The translations under genes and the position numbers were made by a program. From assembly GCA_964521065.1 (NCBI GenBank), contig CAZFPQ010000046.1, forward strand, positions 1 through 34,577: a stretch of DNA of 34,577 nucleotides. Reading direction: 5' to 3'. Below, in pieces: positions 16,003 to 24,124 of this stretch. This DNA is from CAYVAP01 sp964521065. Its GTDB lineage: Bacteria > Bacteroidota > Bacteroidia > J057. The notes beneath the pieces were generated by a model. The model was given only the letters and a program-made list of their open reading frames with translations, had not been told where the DNA came from and did not search any database. Each line of letters starts with the position of its first letter. Within the stretch, counting starts at the first letter, position 1.

Positions 16003-17157
16003 TTAGCCTAGGAAGCTCAGCAAAATACCCGCGGCAATGGCCGAGCCAATTACACCTGACACATTGGGAGCCATGGCGTGCATCAGTAAGTGGTTGCTGT
16101 GGTCATAACGCAGGCCTTCGTGCTGCACTACCCTCGCGCTATCCGGCACAGCGGAAACACCCGCTGCACCAATCAAGGGGTTTATTTTGTCGTCTTTGGC
16201 CAAAAACAGGTTCATGACCTTGGCAAAGGTGATACCCCCTGCCGTGGCGATGATGAAGGAAGCTGCACCCAGTACGAAGATCAAGATGGATTGCTCCGTC
16301 AAGAAAACGGAAGCCTGGGTAGAGGCCCCCACCGTGACCCCCAGTAAGATGGTCACAATGTCGATCAAAGATTTACGAGCCGTATCTGCCAAGCGATGGG
16401 TCACGGTAGACTCCTTGAGTAGGTTGCCAAAGAAGAGCATGCCTAGCAGTGGCAGGGCACTTGGGGCCAAAAAGGCCGTGAGCAAAAGGCCGAGGATCGG
16501 AAAAATGATTTTCTCTTGCTGGGTTACCGCTCTAGGTGGCTTCATGCGGATACGGCGCTCTTTTTCACTGGTGAGTAGGCGCATGATGGGCGGCTGGATC
16601 ACAGGGACCAGGGCCATGTAACTATAAGCCGCGATCGCGATCGGGCCAATCAGATTCTGGGTTCCATTGAGACCATTGGCCAATTTAGAAGAAAGGAAAA
16701 TCGCCGTAGGGCCATCCGCTCCGCCAATGATCCCAATAGCCCCCGCCTCAGCCGGGAGAAAGCCCAAAAAGATGGCTCCTAGAAAAGTCAAAAAGATGCC
16801 TACCTGAGCCGCTGCTCCCAATAGCATCAGCCTCGGACTTGAGATCAAGGTAGAGAAGTCTGTCATGGCCCCAATACCCAGAAAGATCAACGGAGGATAT
16901 ATCCCCTTGGCAACTCCCTGGTACAGGTAATTCAGTACCGATCCCTCCTCGTAAATCCCCAATTGAAGGCCTACATTTTCCATGAAGGGAATGTTGCCGA
17001 TCAGGATGCCGAAGCCAATTGGCACCAGTAACAGGGGTTCATACTCATAGCGAATTGCTAAAAAGATGAACATCAGGCCTACGCCCAGCATGATGAAATG
17101 CCCAGGCGTGGCATTGGCGAAGCCCGTATATTGCCAGAAAGTTAATAGGCCGTCCAT
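16003..17157 (-). CDS. mmdB: Sodium-pumping decarboxylase beta subunit (OadB/MmdB)
   Basis: The 384-residue integral membrane protein belongs to the OadB/MmdB/GcdB family. It has many membrane segments and the signature GIIGGADGPTAIFLSSKLA, whose Asp148 corresponds to the Na+- and proton-binding Asp of the Klebsiella oxaloacetate decarboxylase beta subunit. The second conserved region VGAAGVSAVPDSARVVQ-like (IGAAGVSAVPDSARVVQHEG) is also intact, as is the C-terminal MHAMAPNVSGVIGSAIAAG. The subunit removes the carboxyl group from carboxybiotin and couples this to export of Na+. It is 121 bp downstream of the biotin carrier gene and 37 bp upstream of the CoA-transferase gene. The length is normal for the family. 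Confidence 0.95.
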   Translation of the reverse strand: MDGLLTFWQYTGFANATPGHFIMLGVGLMFIFLAIRYEYEPLLLVPIGFGILIGNIPFMENVGLQLGIYEEGSVLNYLYQGVAKGIYPPLIFLGIGAMTDFSTLISSPRLMLLGAAAQVGIFLTFLGAIFLGFLPAEAGAIGIIGGADGPTAIFLSSKLANGLNGTQNLIGPIAIAAYSYMALVPVIQPPIMRLLTSEKERRIRMKPPRAVTQQEKIIFPILGLLLTAFLAPSALPLLGMLFFGNLLKESTVTHRLADTARKSLIDIVTILLGVTVGASTQASVFLTEQSILIFVLGAASFIIATAGGITFAKVMNLFLAKDDKINPLIGAAGVSAVPDSARVVQHEGLRYDHSNHLLMHAMAPNVSGVIGSAIAAGILLSFLG

Positions 17158-17278
17158 GAGATTGGGTTAGTGGTGAGGAGTCCAAGAAGATGACTCGCTG
17201 AATTTGGCTTTGCGTATTGAAGGCGTGAGGGTACCATGGCAGGATCTTGGAATGGTTGGGGCTGACTCTCTTCTATCC

Positions 17279-17698
17279 CTACGCCAATTCGATGAGGACT
17301 TGTCCTTGCAGGACATTTTCCCCCTCCGTGACTTTGATGGATTTGACTTCCCCCTCAGATTCTGCCAACACTTGGTTTTCCATTTTCATGGCTTCCATCA
17401 ACAGTAAGACTTGATCCCTCTTGATCGAGTCGCCTTCCTTCACCTTCAGCTCAGTAATGGTACCTGGTAAAGGAGCCAATACATTGGCGACTTTACGAGA
17501 GCTCAAGCGCTGAGCTTGTTTGGAAGGAGCAGGAGTTTTGCCACGTACCAGCTTGGGAGTTTTGGGGGCTGGGGCTTGTTCTACCAATTCTATTTGATAG
17601 CGTGTTCCGTTCACTTCGACCTCAGCCAATTGCTGTTCTACTTTGTGAACGTTGACTTGGTAGAGGTTCCCATTGATTTTGAAGCTATAATCTTTCAT
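17279..17698 (-). CDS. mmdC: Biotin carrier subunit of the decarboxylase
   Basis: At 139 residues this is a biotinyl/lipoyl-domain carrier. The biotin site is EAMKM with Lys105, within the usual swinging domain (LAPLPGTITELKVKEGDSI, LLLMEAMKMENQV, VTEGENVLQGQVLIELA). The N-terminal 45 residues are a short beta region (KDYSFKINGNLYQVNVHKVE), followed by a Pro/Ala/Lys-rich flexible linker typical of gamma subunits. It shuttles CO2 from the alpha subunit to the membrane beta subunit. Its ATG overlaps the stop codon of the delta subunit gene (ATGA at 17695-17698), so translation is coupled. A biotin ligase must act on it, but none is encoded in the window. Confidence 0.94.
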   Translation of the reverse strand: MKDYSFKINGNLYQVNVHKVEQQLAEVEVNGTRYQIELVEQAPAPKTPKLVRGKTPAPSKQAQRLSSRKVANVLAPLPGTITELKVKEGDSIKRDQVLLLMEAMKMENQVLAESEGEVKSIKVTEGENVLQGQVLIELA

Positions 17699-18081
17699 CG
17701 CTTGAGGGATAGTTTGCCGATCGGCTGGTTGCTAACACCGTAAATTTTGCTGCTCCAAGGCGAATAGCGCCGGGATATCTGTTGAATGGTCAATCGGAGA
17801 TCCTCTTCGTCATGGGCCTCGTTCAAGTACAAGTACAGAGCTGTGGCAATTGCTGCATTCACTTCTCCGGTCAAGACTGCTTGGGAGGTTTTTTCTGGGG
17901 GAGGAGGAGAATGGCCATTGCCAAAGTTTTCCTGAGCCGCTAAGACCATCTTTTTGGCCTCTTGCTCCACTCGGGTAATACTCCCCAATAGTTTCGGTAG
18001 ATTCTGAAAAATCAGGTACAAGCTCAAAAGAACCAGGAAGACCACAGCGTATCCGAAGGCAGCTAAAAGGTATGGATTCAT
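17695..18081 (-). CDS. oadG: Small membrane subunit (OadG-like, delta/gamma)
   Basis: The 128-residue protein has one N-terminal membrane segment (NPYLLAAFGYAVVFLVLLSLYLIF) and a soluble tail, as in OadG and MmdD. The C-terminal part DLRLTIQQISRRYSPWSSKIYG resembles the conserved RxYSPWxSKxxG end of this family in Bacteroidota. It connects the cytoplasmic carboxyltransferase to the membrane subunit. I take the start at 18081 (MNPYLL) because the 20 codons further upstream are hydrophilic and would place the membrane segment unusually deep. The gene is 102 bp after the alpha subunit and overlaps the biotin carrier by four bases. Confidence 0.88.
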   Translation of the reverse strand: MNPYLLAAFGYAVVFLVLLSLYLIFQNLPKLLGSITRVEQEAKKMVLAAQENFGNGHSPPPPEKTSQAVLTGEVNAAIATALYLYLNEAHDEEDLRLTIQQISRRYSPWSSKIYGVSNQPIGKLSLKR

Positions 18082-18157
18082 GATTTGATGGTTAATTTGT
18101 GTTTCGGAGGTTTTCACAATTTCCTCCCGAAAAAGGTGCAATCAACGGCTCTCCAAG

Positions 18158-18189
18158 TCCTAAAATCTCAGCATCTCAATATCTCACAA
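18158..18189 (-). repeat. Octad G/A-rich array at a stop codon
   Basis: On the minus strand, TGAGA occurs three times at a strict 8-nt period (plus-strand TCTCA at 18166, 18174 and 18182), followed by TTTTAGGA. The TGA stop codon of the alpha subunit gene (18184-18186) is part of the first unit. Confidence 0.6.
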
Positions 18190-19746
18190 GGGTACATTGC
18201 CGTGTTTTTTAGGAGGATTTACCAGCTTTTTGGTGGCTAACACGCTCAATGCTCGAATGATGCGAAAACGAGTGTTGCGGGGCTCAATCACATCGTCGAT
18301 GTAGCCGTATTCAGCTGCCTCGTAAGGACTGGCAAACTTGTTCCGGTATTCGGCCTCCTTTTCTGCGATGAAACGATCTTTCTCCTGGGGCTCTTCGATG
18401 TTTCGAAGCTCTTTGACATGCAGCACCTCAATCGCCCCTCTGGGCCCCATTACCGCTATCTCCGCGCTTGGCCAGGCATAGTTCACATCCCCCCGTAAGT
18501 GCTTGCTGCTCATCACGTCATAAGCACCTCCATAGGCTTTGCGTAAGATGACCGTCACCTTGGGTACAGTGGCTTCTCCGTAGGCAAAAAGCAGTTTCGC
18601 ACCATGGGTGATGATGCCTTCATATTCCTGAACGGAACCCGGCAAAAAGCCCGGCACATCTACCAAGGTGATGATTGGCAGGTTAAAGGCGTCACAGAAG
18701 CGAACAAAGCGAGCGGCTTTCCGGCTGCTGTTGATATCCAATACCCCCGCCAGGTAATTAGGTTGGTTGGCCACGATGCCTACAGGCATACCATTGAAGC
18801 GAGCAAACCCAGTGACGACATTACGGGCATACTGTCGCTGAACCTCTAAAAATTCGGCCTCATCAACGATGCGATAGATGACTTCTTTGACGTCATAGGG
18901 CATGTTAGGTGAATCGGGTATGATTTCATTTAGGCTATCTTCTACCCGATCGATGGGATCGTTACAAGGCTGAACGGGAGGATCTTCCAGGTTGTTCTGA
19001 GGGAGGAAACTCAAGAGCTTTCTAATCATGGCCAGTCCATCTTCCTCATTGGGAGCCACAAAATGCGCTACTCCCGACTTGCTGGCATGGACCCTTGCCC
19101 CTCCTAAATCTGCTGCGCTGATCTCTTCTCCCGTGACAGTCTTGACCACTTTTGGTCCCGTCACAAACATGTAACTGGTATCCTCCGTCATGAGAATAAA
19201 ATCCGTCAAGGCCGGTGAATAAACCGCCCCCCCTGCACAAGGGCCAAAAATCGCAGATATCTGTGGCACCACACCAGAAGCGTCGATGTTTCGCTGGAAG
19301 ATGTCGGCATAACCAGCTAGAGATCTAACCCCTTCTTGGATGCGCGCACCCCCACTGTCGTTGATCGCAATGATGGGAGCCCCTACCTTCATCGCCTGAT
19401 CCATGATCTTCACGATCTTGTTGGCGTAAGACTTCGAAAGCGATCCGCCAAACACCGTAAAGTCTTGAAAGAAGACGAAAACGGGTCGCCCGTCAATCGT
19501 ACCATGTCCAGTAATTACCCCGTCAGAGAGGTACTTTTGCTTCTCCATACCAAAGTTGGTGGTATGGTGGGTGACGAACATGTCGTATTCTTCAAAAGAC
19601 CCTTCGTCCAGCAGCATGGCAATGCGCTCCCGCGCGGTATACTTGCCTTTGGCATGCTGGGCTTCGATGCGTCTTTCTCCGCCGCCCAGGCGGGCTTGCT
19701 GGCGTTTTTCTACCAGCTCTCTGATTTTCAATTGATGGTCTGCCAT
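18184..19746 (-). CDS. mmdA: Methylmalonyl-CoA decarboxylase alpha subunit (carboxyltransferase, PccB-like)
   Basis: This 520-residue enzyme is a full-length acyl-CoA carboxyltransferase with two crotonase-like halves. Recognisable segments are INDSGGARIQEGVRSLAGYA, FGPCAGGAVYSPALTDF, TGPKVVKTVTGEEI, QPNYLAGVLDINSSRKAARF, LVDVPGFLPG and RKAYGGAYDVMSSKHLRGD, which include the Gly-rich oxyanion loops. Homologues serve either as propionyl-CoA carboxylase beta or as methylmalonyl-CoA decarboxylase alpha. The adjacent OadB and OadG subunits and the absence of a biotin carboxylase gene favour the decarboxylase. It transfers the carboxyl group of (S)-methylmalonyl-CoA to biotin on the carrier subunit. 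It is 40 bp downstream of the epimerase gene and second in the operon. Confidence 0.94.
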   Translation of the reverse strand: MADHQLKIRELVEKRQQARLGGGERRIEAQHAKGKYTARERIAMLLDEGSFEEYDMFVTHHTTNFGMEKQKYLSDGVITGHGTIDGRPVFVFFQDFTVFGGSLSKSYANKIVKIMDQAMKVGAPIIAINDSGGARIQEGVRSLAGYADIFQRNIDASGVVPQISAIFGPCAGGAVYSPALTDFILMTEDTSYMFVTGPKVVKTVTGEEISAADLGGARVHASKSGVAHFVAPNEEDGLAMIRKLLSFLPQNNLEDPPVQPCNDPIDRVEDSLNEIIPDSPNMPYDVKEVIYRIVDEAEFLEVQRQYARNVVTGFARFNGMPVGIVANQPNYLAGVLDINSSRKAARFVRFCDAFNLPIITLVDVPGFLPGSVQEYEGIITHGAKLLFAYGEATVPKVTVILRKAYGGAYDVMSSKHLRGDVNYAWPSAEIAVMGPRGAIEVLHVKELRNIEEPQEKDRFIAEKEAEYRNKFASPYEAAEYGYIDDVIEPRNTRFRIIRALSVLATKKLVNPPKKHGNVPL

Positions 19747-19786
19747 GGATATGGGATAATAAACCTAGCGTGAGGTAAGAAGTGAC

Positions 19787-20209
19787 CTAATCTGTTTGCT
19801 CGGGTGAGGGGCGTTCACAAAACTCGGTCAGGGTACCAAAGGTGGATTTGGGATGGAGAAAGGCGATGTTCAAGCCTTCCGCTCCAGGACGAGGCTTTTC
19901 GTCAATCAGGCGGACTCCCTGAGATTTGGCTTCATCCAGTGCCTGCTCCATGCCTGCGACGTGGAAAGCCAGGTGGTGAAGGCCTTCCCCACGCTTGTCA
20001 ATAAATTTGGCGATGGGACCATCTTCGGCGGTGGACTCTAGCAGTTCGATCTTGGTCTGGCCTACTTGAAAAAAAGCGGTTTTGACTTTTTGATCGGCTA
20101 CTTCTTCAATTCGATAACAGCTCAAACCTAGGGTCTTTTCGTAATATGCTACGGCTGTTTCTAGGTCTTTGACTGCGATACCGATGTGTTCAATATGGGT
20201 GATGTCCAT
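19787..20209 (-). CDS. mce: Methylmalonyl-CoA epimerase
   Basis: The 140-residue protein is a two-module VOC (glyoxalase/bleomycin) fold protein. It opens with IEHIGIAVKDLETAVAYYEKTLGL and contains GEGLHHLAFHV and FGTLTEFCE, the usual epimerase pattern. Likely metal ligands are His8, His79 and Glu129. It interconverts (R)- and (S)-methylmalonyl-CoA, so that the product of a B12-dependent mutase can be used by the decarboxylase. It is the first gene of the six-gene operon and has a 553-bp upstream spacer. The 20 nt after its stop codon are an array of heptads, C/T-rich on the coding strand (TCACTTC, TTACCTC). Confidence 0.93.
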   Translation of the reverse strand: MDITHIEHIGIAVKDLETAVAYYEKTLGLSCYRIEEVADQKVKTAFFQVGQTKIELLESTAEDGPIAKFIDKRGEGLHHLAFHVAGMEQALDEAKSQGVRLIDEKPRPGAEGLNIAFLHPKSTFGTLTEFCERPSPEQTD

Positions 20210-20315
20210 TGCATTGGTTTTTCGAAGGTGAAATAACTAGGATAATTCCAAGCCTCGAATGAGTTTGGTCAGAGGCTTAGCGCTTTTAAGGGAGGAATGA
20301 TGATGACTTTGGTCA

Positions 20316-20364
20316 TTTGGGAGGTGGGAGGTAAGAAGTGGGAGATAGGACTTTTGAGGCTTGA
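20316..20364 (+). repeat. Seven-unit heptad G/A-rich array
   Basis: Seven contiguous units, each 7 nt long and each ending in GA: TTTGGGA, GGTGGGA, GGTAAGA, AGTGGGA, GATAGGA, CTTTTGA, GGCTTGA. The next seven bases (GGATGAG) break the phase. It is the longest regular example in the window and lies about 110 bp upstream of the epimerase start, purine-rich on the non-coding strand. Confidence 0.75.
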
Positions 20365-20538
20365 GGATGAGAACTTGGACCCAAAAGGGGGATAGGTAGG
20401 CCGTTCCGTTTGGCAGGAAACTGCCCGACGATTTTTAATCAGTTAATCTTGCACGGGTGCTTAACCACTCAGGCGGGTTGGGTCGAAATCCGGCGGTTGG
20501 GGCGGCCTGTGTTTGGCCTGGGATTTCGAGCGTTTTTG

Positions 20539-20592
20539 CCTACTTTTTGCGCTCAAAAAGTAGGGCCCGCCGCAGGCGACACTCCAATTGGA
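20539..20592. repeat. REP-like palindromic unit in a G/C-rich island
   Basis: CCTACTTTTTG (20539-20549) and CAAAAAGTAGG (20554-20564) form a perfect 11-bp stem with a 4-nt loop (CGCT). It is followed by CCGCCGCAGGCG and the 10-bp palindrome TCCAATTGGA (20583-20592). The arrangement resembles dispersed REP-type palindromes often seen in Bacteroidota spacers; that it is repeated in this genome is an inference. Confidence 0.5.
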
Positions 20593-20762
20593 AAAGACTG
20601 CAAAACAAAAAGCACCAACAACTTTAAAGACCCAAAAGTGAAGGATGAAGATATCACCAAATTGCACAGCCTAGGGTAAGGGATATGGAATAGGGCCTAT
20701 TAATCCCCCTTTCCCATACTTCCTTACCCCGAATGCTTCTGTATCCTGGTATTTGCCTTTTC

Positions 20763-21638
<876 letters not shown>

Positions 21639-21713
21639 AGGAGAGCATCATCAAATACAACTAAGGATAATAATGTTGGCAGAGGTAGAAGTTGGTCACT
21701 ATGACAGGAGATT

Positions 21714-21769
21714 AGAAGCTACTTGAGCTTTGGGGTTTAGGCCCTAAACTCAACACCCAAATAGCCTCT
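21714..21769. mobile_element. Internally deleted 56-bp copy of the MITE-like element
   Basis: The right end TAAACTCAACACCCAAATAG followed by CCTCT matches the right end of the 11930-12094 element with two changes, and the left end (AGAAGCTACTTGAGC then TTTGGGGTTTAGG) matches its left end less well. The internal ~110 bp are missing, so the two ends meet at GGCCC and can fold into one hairpin. It lies in the divergent spacer upstream of the nitroreductase gene. Confidence 0.6.
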
Positions 21770-21875
21770 TGGAGTCATCGCTCCCTAAGGTTCAATATCT
21801 GCCTCTTCCAATCTACGTCCTAGGCCCCGAAGGAAAAAACCTTGCTAATGCATTTACGTAACACCAACCCAAACA

Positions 21876-21887
21876 ATGTTTAAACAT
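21876..21887. promoter_or_regulatory. 12-bp palindrome just upstream of nitroreductase start
   Basis: ATGTTTAAACAT is a perfect 12-bp palindrome that ends five bases before the ATG of the nitroreductase gene. Its position suits an operator for a dimeric repressor. No factor can be named, and chance is possible in A/T-rich DNA. Confidence 0.3.
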
Positions 21888-21892
21888 CAAAT

Positions 21893-22471
21893 ATGCTATC
21901 ATCTACTATACAATCACCTAATGCCGAGTTGGCCCACTCTATCGAAGCAAGTCAAGCAAAGCGTTGGAGTCCTTACGATTTTGAGTCTAATCGCCAAATT
22001 CCGGACCAGCAAGTCAAGCAGCTTTTTGAAGCTGTCCGCTGGGCTCCATCCAGCTACAATGCTCAACCCTGGCGCTACCTTTACGCCCACCAAGGGGATC
22101 AGGCTTTTGACCGCATCTTTAAGCTCCTAATGCCCGGTAATCAGGTCTGGGCCAAGGATGCTAGTCTACTCATTTTGAGCATGGCCAAGCATAGCCTAGA
22201 CGGCCGCCCTGGCAAAAATGGAGCAGCAGTCTACGATATAGGGGCCGCCAATCTTGCTTTGAGCTTACAGGCCACCAGTATGGGACTTTACACCCATCAA
22301 ATGGGAGGTTTTGATCGTCAAGCTGCCCGCGAGGAATTCAACCTCGATATAGACCTGGAACCCCGAGTAGTGCTGGCAGTAGGGTATTTGGGAGAGCAAG
22401 GCCAAGCCAAAGCAAATAGCAGAGTTCGCAAAGCCAGGCTGCCACAAGAAGCTTTTGCCGAGCAACTCTAA
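21893..22471 (+). CDS. Nitroreductase family FMN-dependent oxidoreductase
   Basis: The 192-residue protein has the nitroreductase fold marks: the N-terminal KRWSPYDF region, the FMN-binding RWAPSSYNAQPWRYLYA, and the central helix YDIGAANLALSLQATSMGLYTHQMGGF. The family reduces nitro compounds, quinones or enones with NAD(P)H through FMN, usually as a homodimer in the cytoplasm; the natural substrate is unknown. The length is typical of the shorter members. A 12-bp palindrome sits right before the start, and a strong bidirectional hairpin follows the stop codon, so it is a single-gene unit. Confidence 0.92.
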   Translation: MLSSTIQSPNAELAHSIEASQAKRWSPYDFESNRQIPDQQVKQLFEAVRWAPSSYNAQPWRYLYAHQGDQAFDRIFKLLMPGNQVWAKDASLLILSMAKHSLDGRPGKNGAAVYDIGAANLALSLQATSMGLYTHQMGGFDRQAAREEFNLDIDLEPRVVLAVGYLGEQGQAKANSRVRKARLPQEAFAEQL

Positions 22472-22492
22472 AAAAGAAACTATTGCAGAAGC

Positions 22493-22538
22493 ATGGGTGC
22501 TGAATCGCGGGAAACAGATTCAGCACCCATGATTTTTT
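22493..22538. terminator. Strong bidirectional intrinsic terminator
   Basis: ATGGGTGCTGAATC (22493-22506) and GATTCAGCACCCAT (22517-22530) form a perfect 14-bp stem with a 10-nt loop, followed by GA and six T. On the left is an A-run (22470-22476) that gives U-residues on the other strand. It lies between the convergent nitroreductase and TonB genes and can serve both. Confidence 0.85.
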
Positions 22539-22558
22539 AAGGTGTAGGGATTTCACCC

Positions 22559-23776
22559 CTAGTCCAAATTCAACAGACGAATGGTAATGGGAATGGTATG
22601 ATACACCCGTACGTTTTGCCCATCTAATCTTCCTGGATTCCAACGGGGCATTGCGCTTACCAAGGCAACTGCAGCTTCATCCAAGCCATATTCCAATCCC
22701 CTCAATACCTTGATTTCAGATAGAGAGCCATCAACATTCACGATGAATCGCATGATGATGACGCCATCTACCTTCGCGCGAATGGCTTCAGGGGTGTAAC
22801 GAAATTTTCTCTGGATGTAGCGCGCCATGGCATTCTTTCCGCCGGGGAAACTTGGAGGGACATCGGAAGTGAGATAAGCCTGGTTAGGATCTCTTACTGG
22901 AGTATTTTGTTCAGGCTCAGCAGTCGGGGGAATTTCGGGGTCTATCGTCTCAGGAGCTGCCTCAGGTTGTTGTTCTTCATTGCCGGATCGCACAGTTGGT
23001 TCAATGGGACTAGCGTCTCGGGCAACAAATAAGCTAGGATCAGGCTCTTGCTCTTCAAAGGTAGTCCCAGGAAGTGTCTCTGAGGGTGTCACTGGATTCT
23101 CTTGGATGGGATCTGACGCTTCCTCTGCTATTACATTGACTGATTCCACTGGGGCTGGAGCAATAGAAAATCGCTTTTCGTATAAGCTACTCGAAGAATC
23201 TCTTGAAGCCAAGAGGCGTACCTCAAAATTTCCGGGCAGAGGATAGCGGTAGCGGGTACGTTCTTGTACCAATCGCCTTACTCCATTGCCAAAGTCTAGT
23301 AAATATTCTACCTCGGCATCGTAATCTTCAATGGTGAACACCAAGAGCTCCTTGGCTATTCTATCCCCTGCAATATCTAAAGGATATACCTGTAGGGCGC
23401 TGACCGTATCGGTCACAGGGCGGCTTTCGGCGGCCTTCATCATCTCGATAGCTTGGGATATTCGCAGCATATTGGCGTAATCCCCTAGAGAACGGAGAGT
23501 TTCTGTACCCAAATCAGGATGATTGACCAAAATGGCCGAGAAATCATTCTGTAAGGCGGCCTCTAATGCAGTCGAATCTAAGGAGGCAAAGTTATATACT
23601 TCCCAGGCCTGGGGTTGCGGTCTAAAAAAGGCAAAGGCTCCGGCACCTGCTCCCATCAACAGCAGCCCCGCTATCAGTAATAAGCCTTGCCGACGACGCC
23701 TCTTCGATGTTTCCTTGGCTTGGATTCGAGAGAGAACATCATCGATTTGGTTGGGTGAATTTTGGATGTTTGACAT
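22559..23776 (-). CDS. TonB family protein with PKD-like periplasmic domain (copy 1)
   Basis: The 405-residue protein has a short cytoplasmic segment (NQIDDVLSRIQAKETSKRRRRQ), one membrane anchor at about 31-51, a periplasmic region with ILVNHPDLGTETLRSLGDYA, and then a beta domain at about 140-206 (VEYLLDFGNGVRRLV, YRYPLPGNFEVRLLA) that reads like a PKD domain. A Pro/Glu-rich linker follows (about 207-300), and the C-terminal 100 residues are a TonB C-terminal domain (PSFPGGKNAMARYIQ, VDGVIIMRFIVNVDGSL, MPRWNPGRLDGQNV). It should transmit proton-motive energy to an outer-membrane receptor, but the PKD-like part suggests an extra contact, perhaps with another envelope protein. A paralogue with the same layout lies 348 bp upstream. 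Confidence 0.87.
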   Translation of the reverse strand: MSNIQNSPNQIDDVLSRIQAKETSKRRRRQGLLLIAGLLLMGAGAGAFAFFRPQPQAWEVYNFASLDSTALEAALQNDFSAILVNHPDLGTETLRSLGDYANMLRISQAIEMMKAAESRPVTDTVSALQVYPLDIAGDRIAKELLVFTIEDYDAEVEYLLDFGNGVRRLVQERTRYRYPLPGNFEVRLLASRDSSSSLYEKRFSIAPAPVESVNVIAEEASDPIQENPVTPSETLPGTTFEEQEPDPSLFVARDASPIEPTVRSGNEEQQPEAAPETIDPEIPPTAEPEQNTPVRDPNQAYLTSDVPPSFPGGKNAMARYIQRKFRYTPEAIRAKVDGVIIMRFIVNVDGSLSEIKVLRGLEYGLDEAAVALVSAMPRWNPGRLDGQNVRVYHTIPITIRLLNLD

Positions 23777-23802
23777 AGTTGAGAAACACTTAATCGATAG
23801 TG
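23777..23802 (-). promoter_or_regulatory. 5' leader shared by the two TonB paralogues (copy 1)
   Basis: The 26 bases directly upstream of the copy-1 start match the 25 bases upstream of the copy-2 start (25352-25376) with one substitution and one single-base gap. Such conservation in a leader, where the coding parts have diverged strongly, suggests a common translational or transcriptional signal. Confidence 0.5.
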
Positions 23803-24050
23803 GATTTTTTAAGCGAGTTCTCTGTCTTCTTTTCCTGAGTTGATTCCCAAAACCAAATCAATTTATTCTTCAGGTCATCGGAAGACCGAGGGCAGGTAGT
23901 AGTGCTTCAAAATCATCCTTTCACCAAAGAACAATGCATGGAATCTAAAGGCCATCCGCAGCGTTTGCCATTGCCTCATCATCCACACATACCTGGGAAT
24001 CGCAAACCACGGACCGATAATGCATAAGAAGGCCCTAATGGTCCATTTGC

Positions 24051-24075
24051 CCTGCCCAAGTACTGGTTGGGCAGG
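24051..24075. terminator. Hairpin downstream of TonB copy 2
   Basis: CCTGCCCAA (24051-24059) and TTGGGCAGG (24067-24075) form a perfect 9-bp stem with loop GTACTGG; an outer CCAT/ATGG pair extends it across an internal loop. It is about 50 bp past the copy-2 stop codon. No U-run follows on the minus strand. Confidence 0.55.
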
Positions 24076-24124
24076 ATGAATGGTACATAAGGCGGATTAG
24101 ATGGTTAAGCCCCATCACCTGCCA

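Larger units (their letters stand above)
20210..20762. other. Large intergenic spacer upstream of the decarboxylase operon
   Basis: This 553-bp spacer lies between the epimerase start and the end of the TIM-barrel gene, both on the minus strand. It should hold the operon promoter, but I could not place one. It contains the 7-bp inverted repeat AAGCCTC (20250-20256) and GAGGCTT (20272-20278), a seven-unit heptad array (20316-20364), and a G/C-rich island (20400-20680) with an 11-bp hairpin and a palindrome. Two overlapping open frames on opposite strands (20410-20679 and 20461-20667) appear to be by-products of that island. Confidence 0.5.
23777..24124. other. Spacer between the two TonB paralogues
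   Basis: The 348-bp spacer has no gene. Next to the copy-1 start is the 26-nt leader shared with copy 2. A 9-bp hairpin near its far end (24051-24075) probably ends the copy-2 transcript, so copy 1 likely has its own promoter here, which I could not place. TCGG AAGA CCGA around 23880 forms a small hairpin. Confidence 0.5.

Noticed and set aside
18184..19746. Propionyl-CoA carboxylase beta subunit as the function
   Set aside because: No biotin carboxylase gene is in the operon, and OadB- and OadG-like subunits follow, which favours the sodium-pumping decarboxylase.
20410..20679. 89-codon (+) and overlapping 68-codon (-) frames
   Set aside because: Both cover the palindromic G/C-rich island on opposite strands; the likely cause is repeat structure, not coding.
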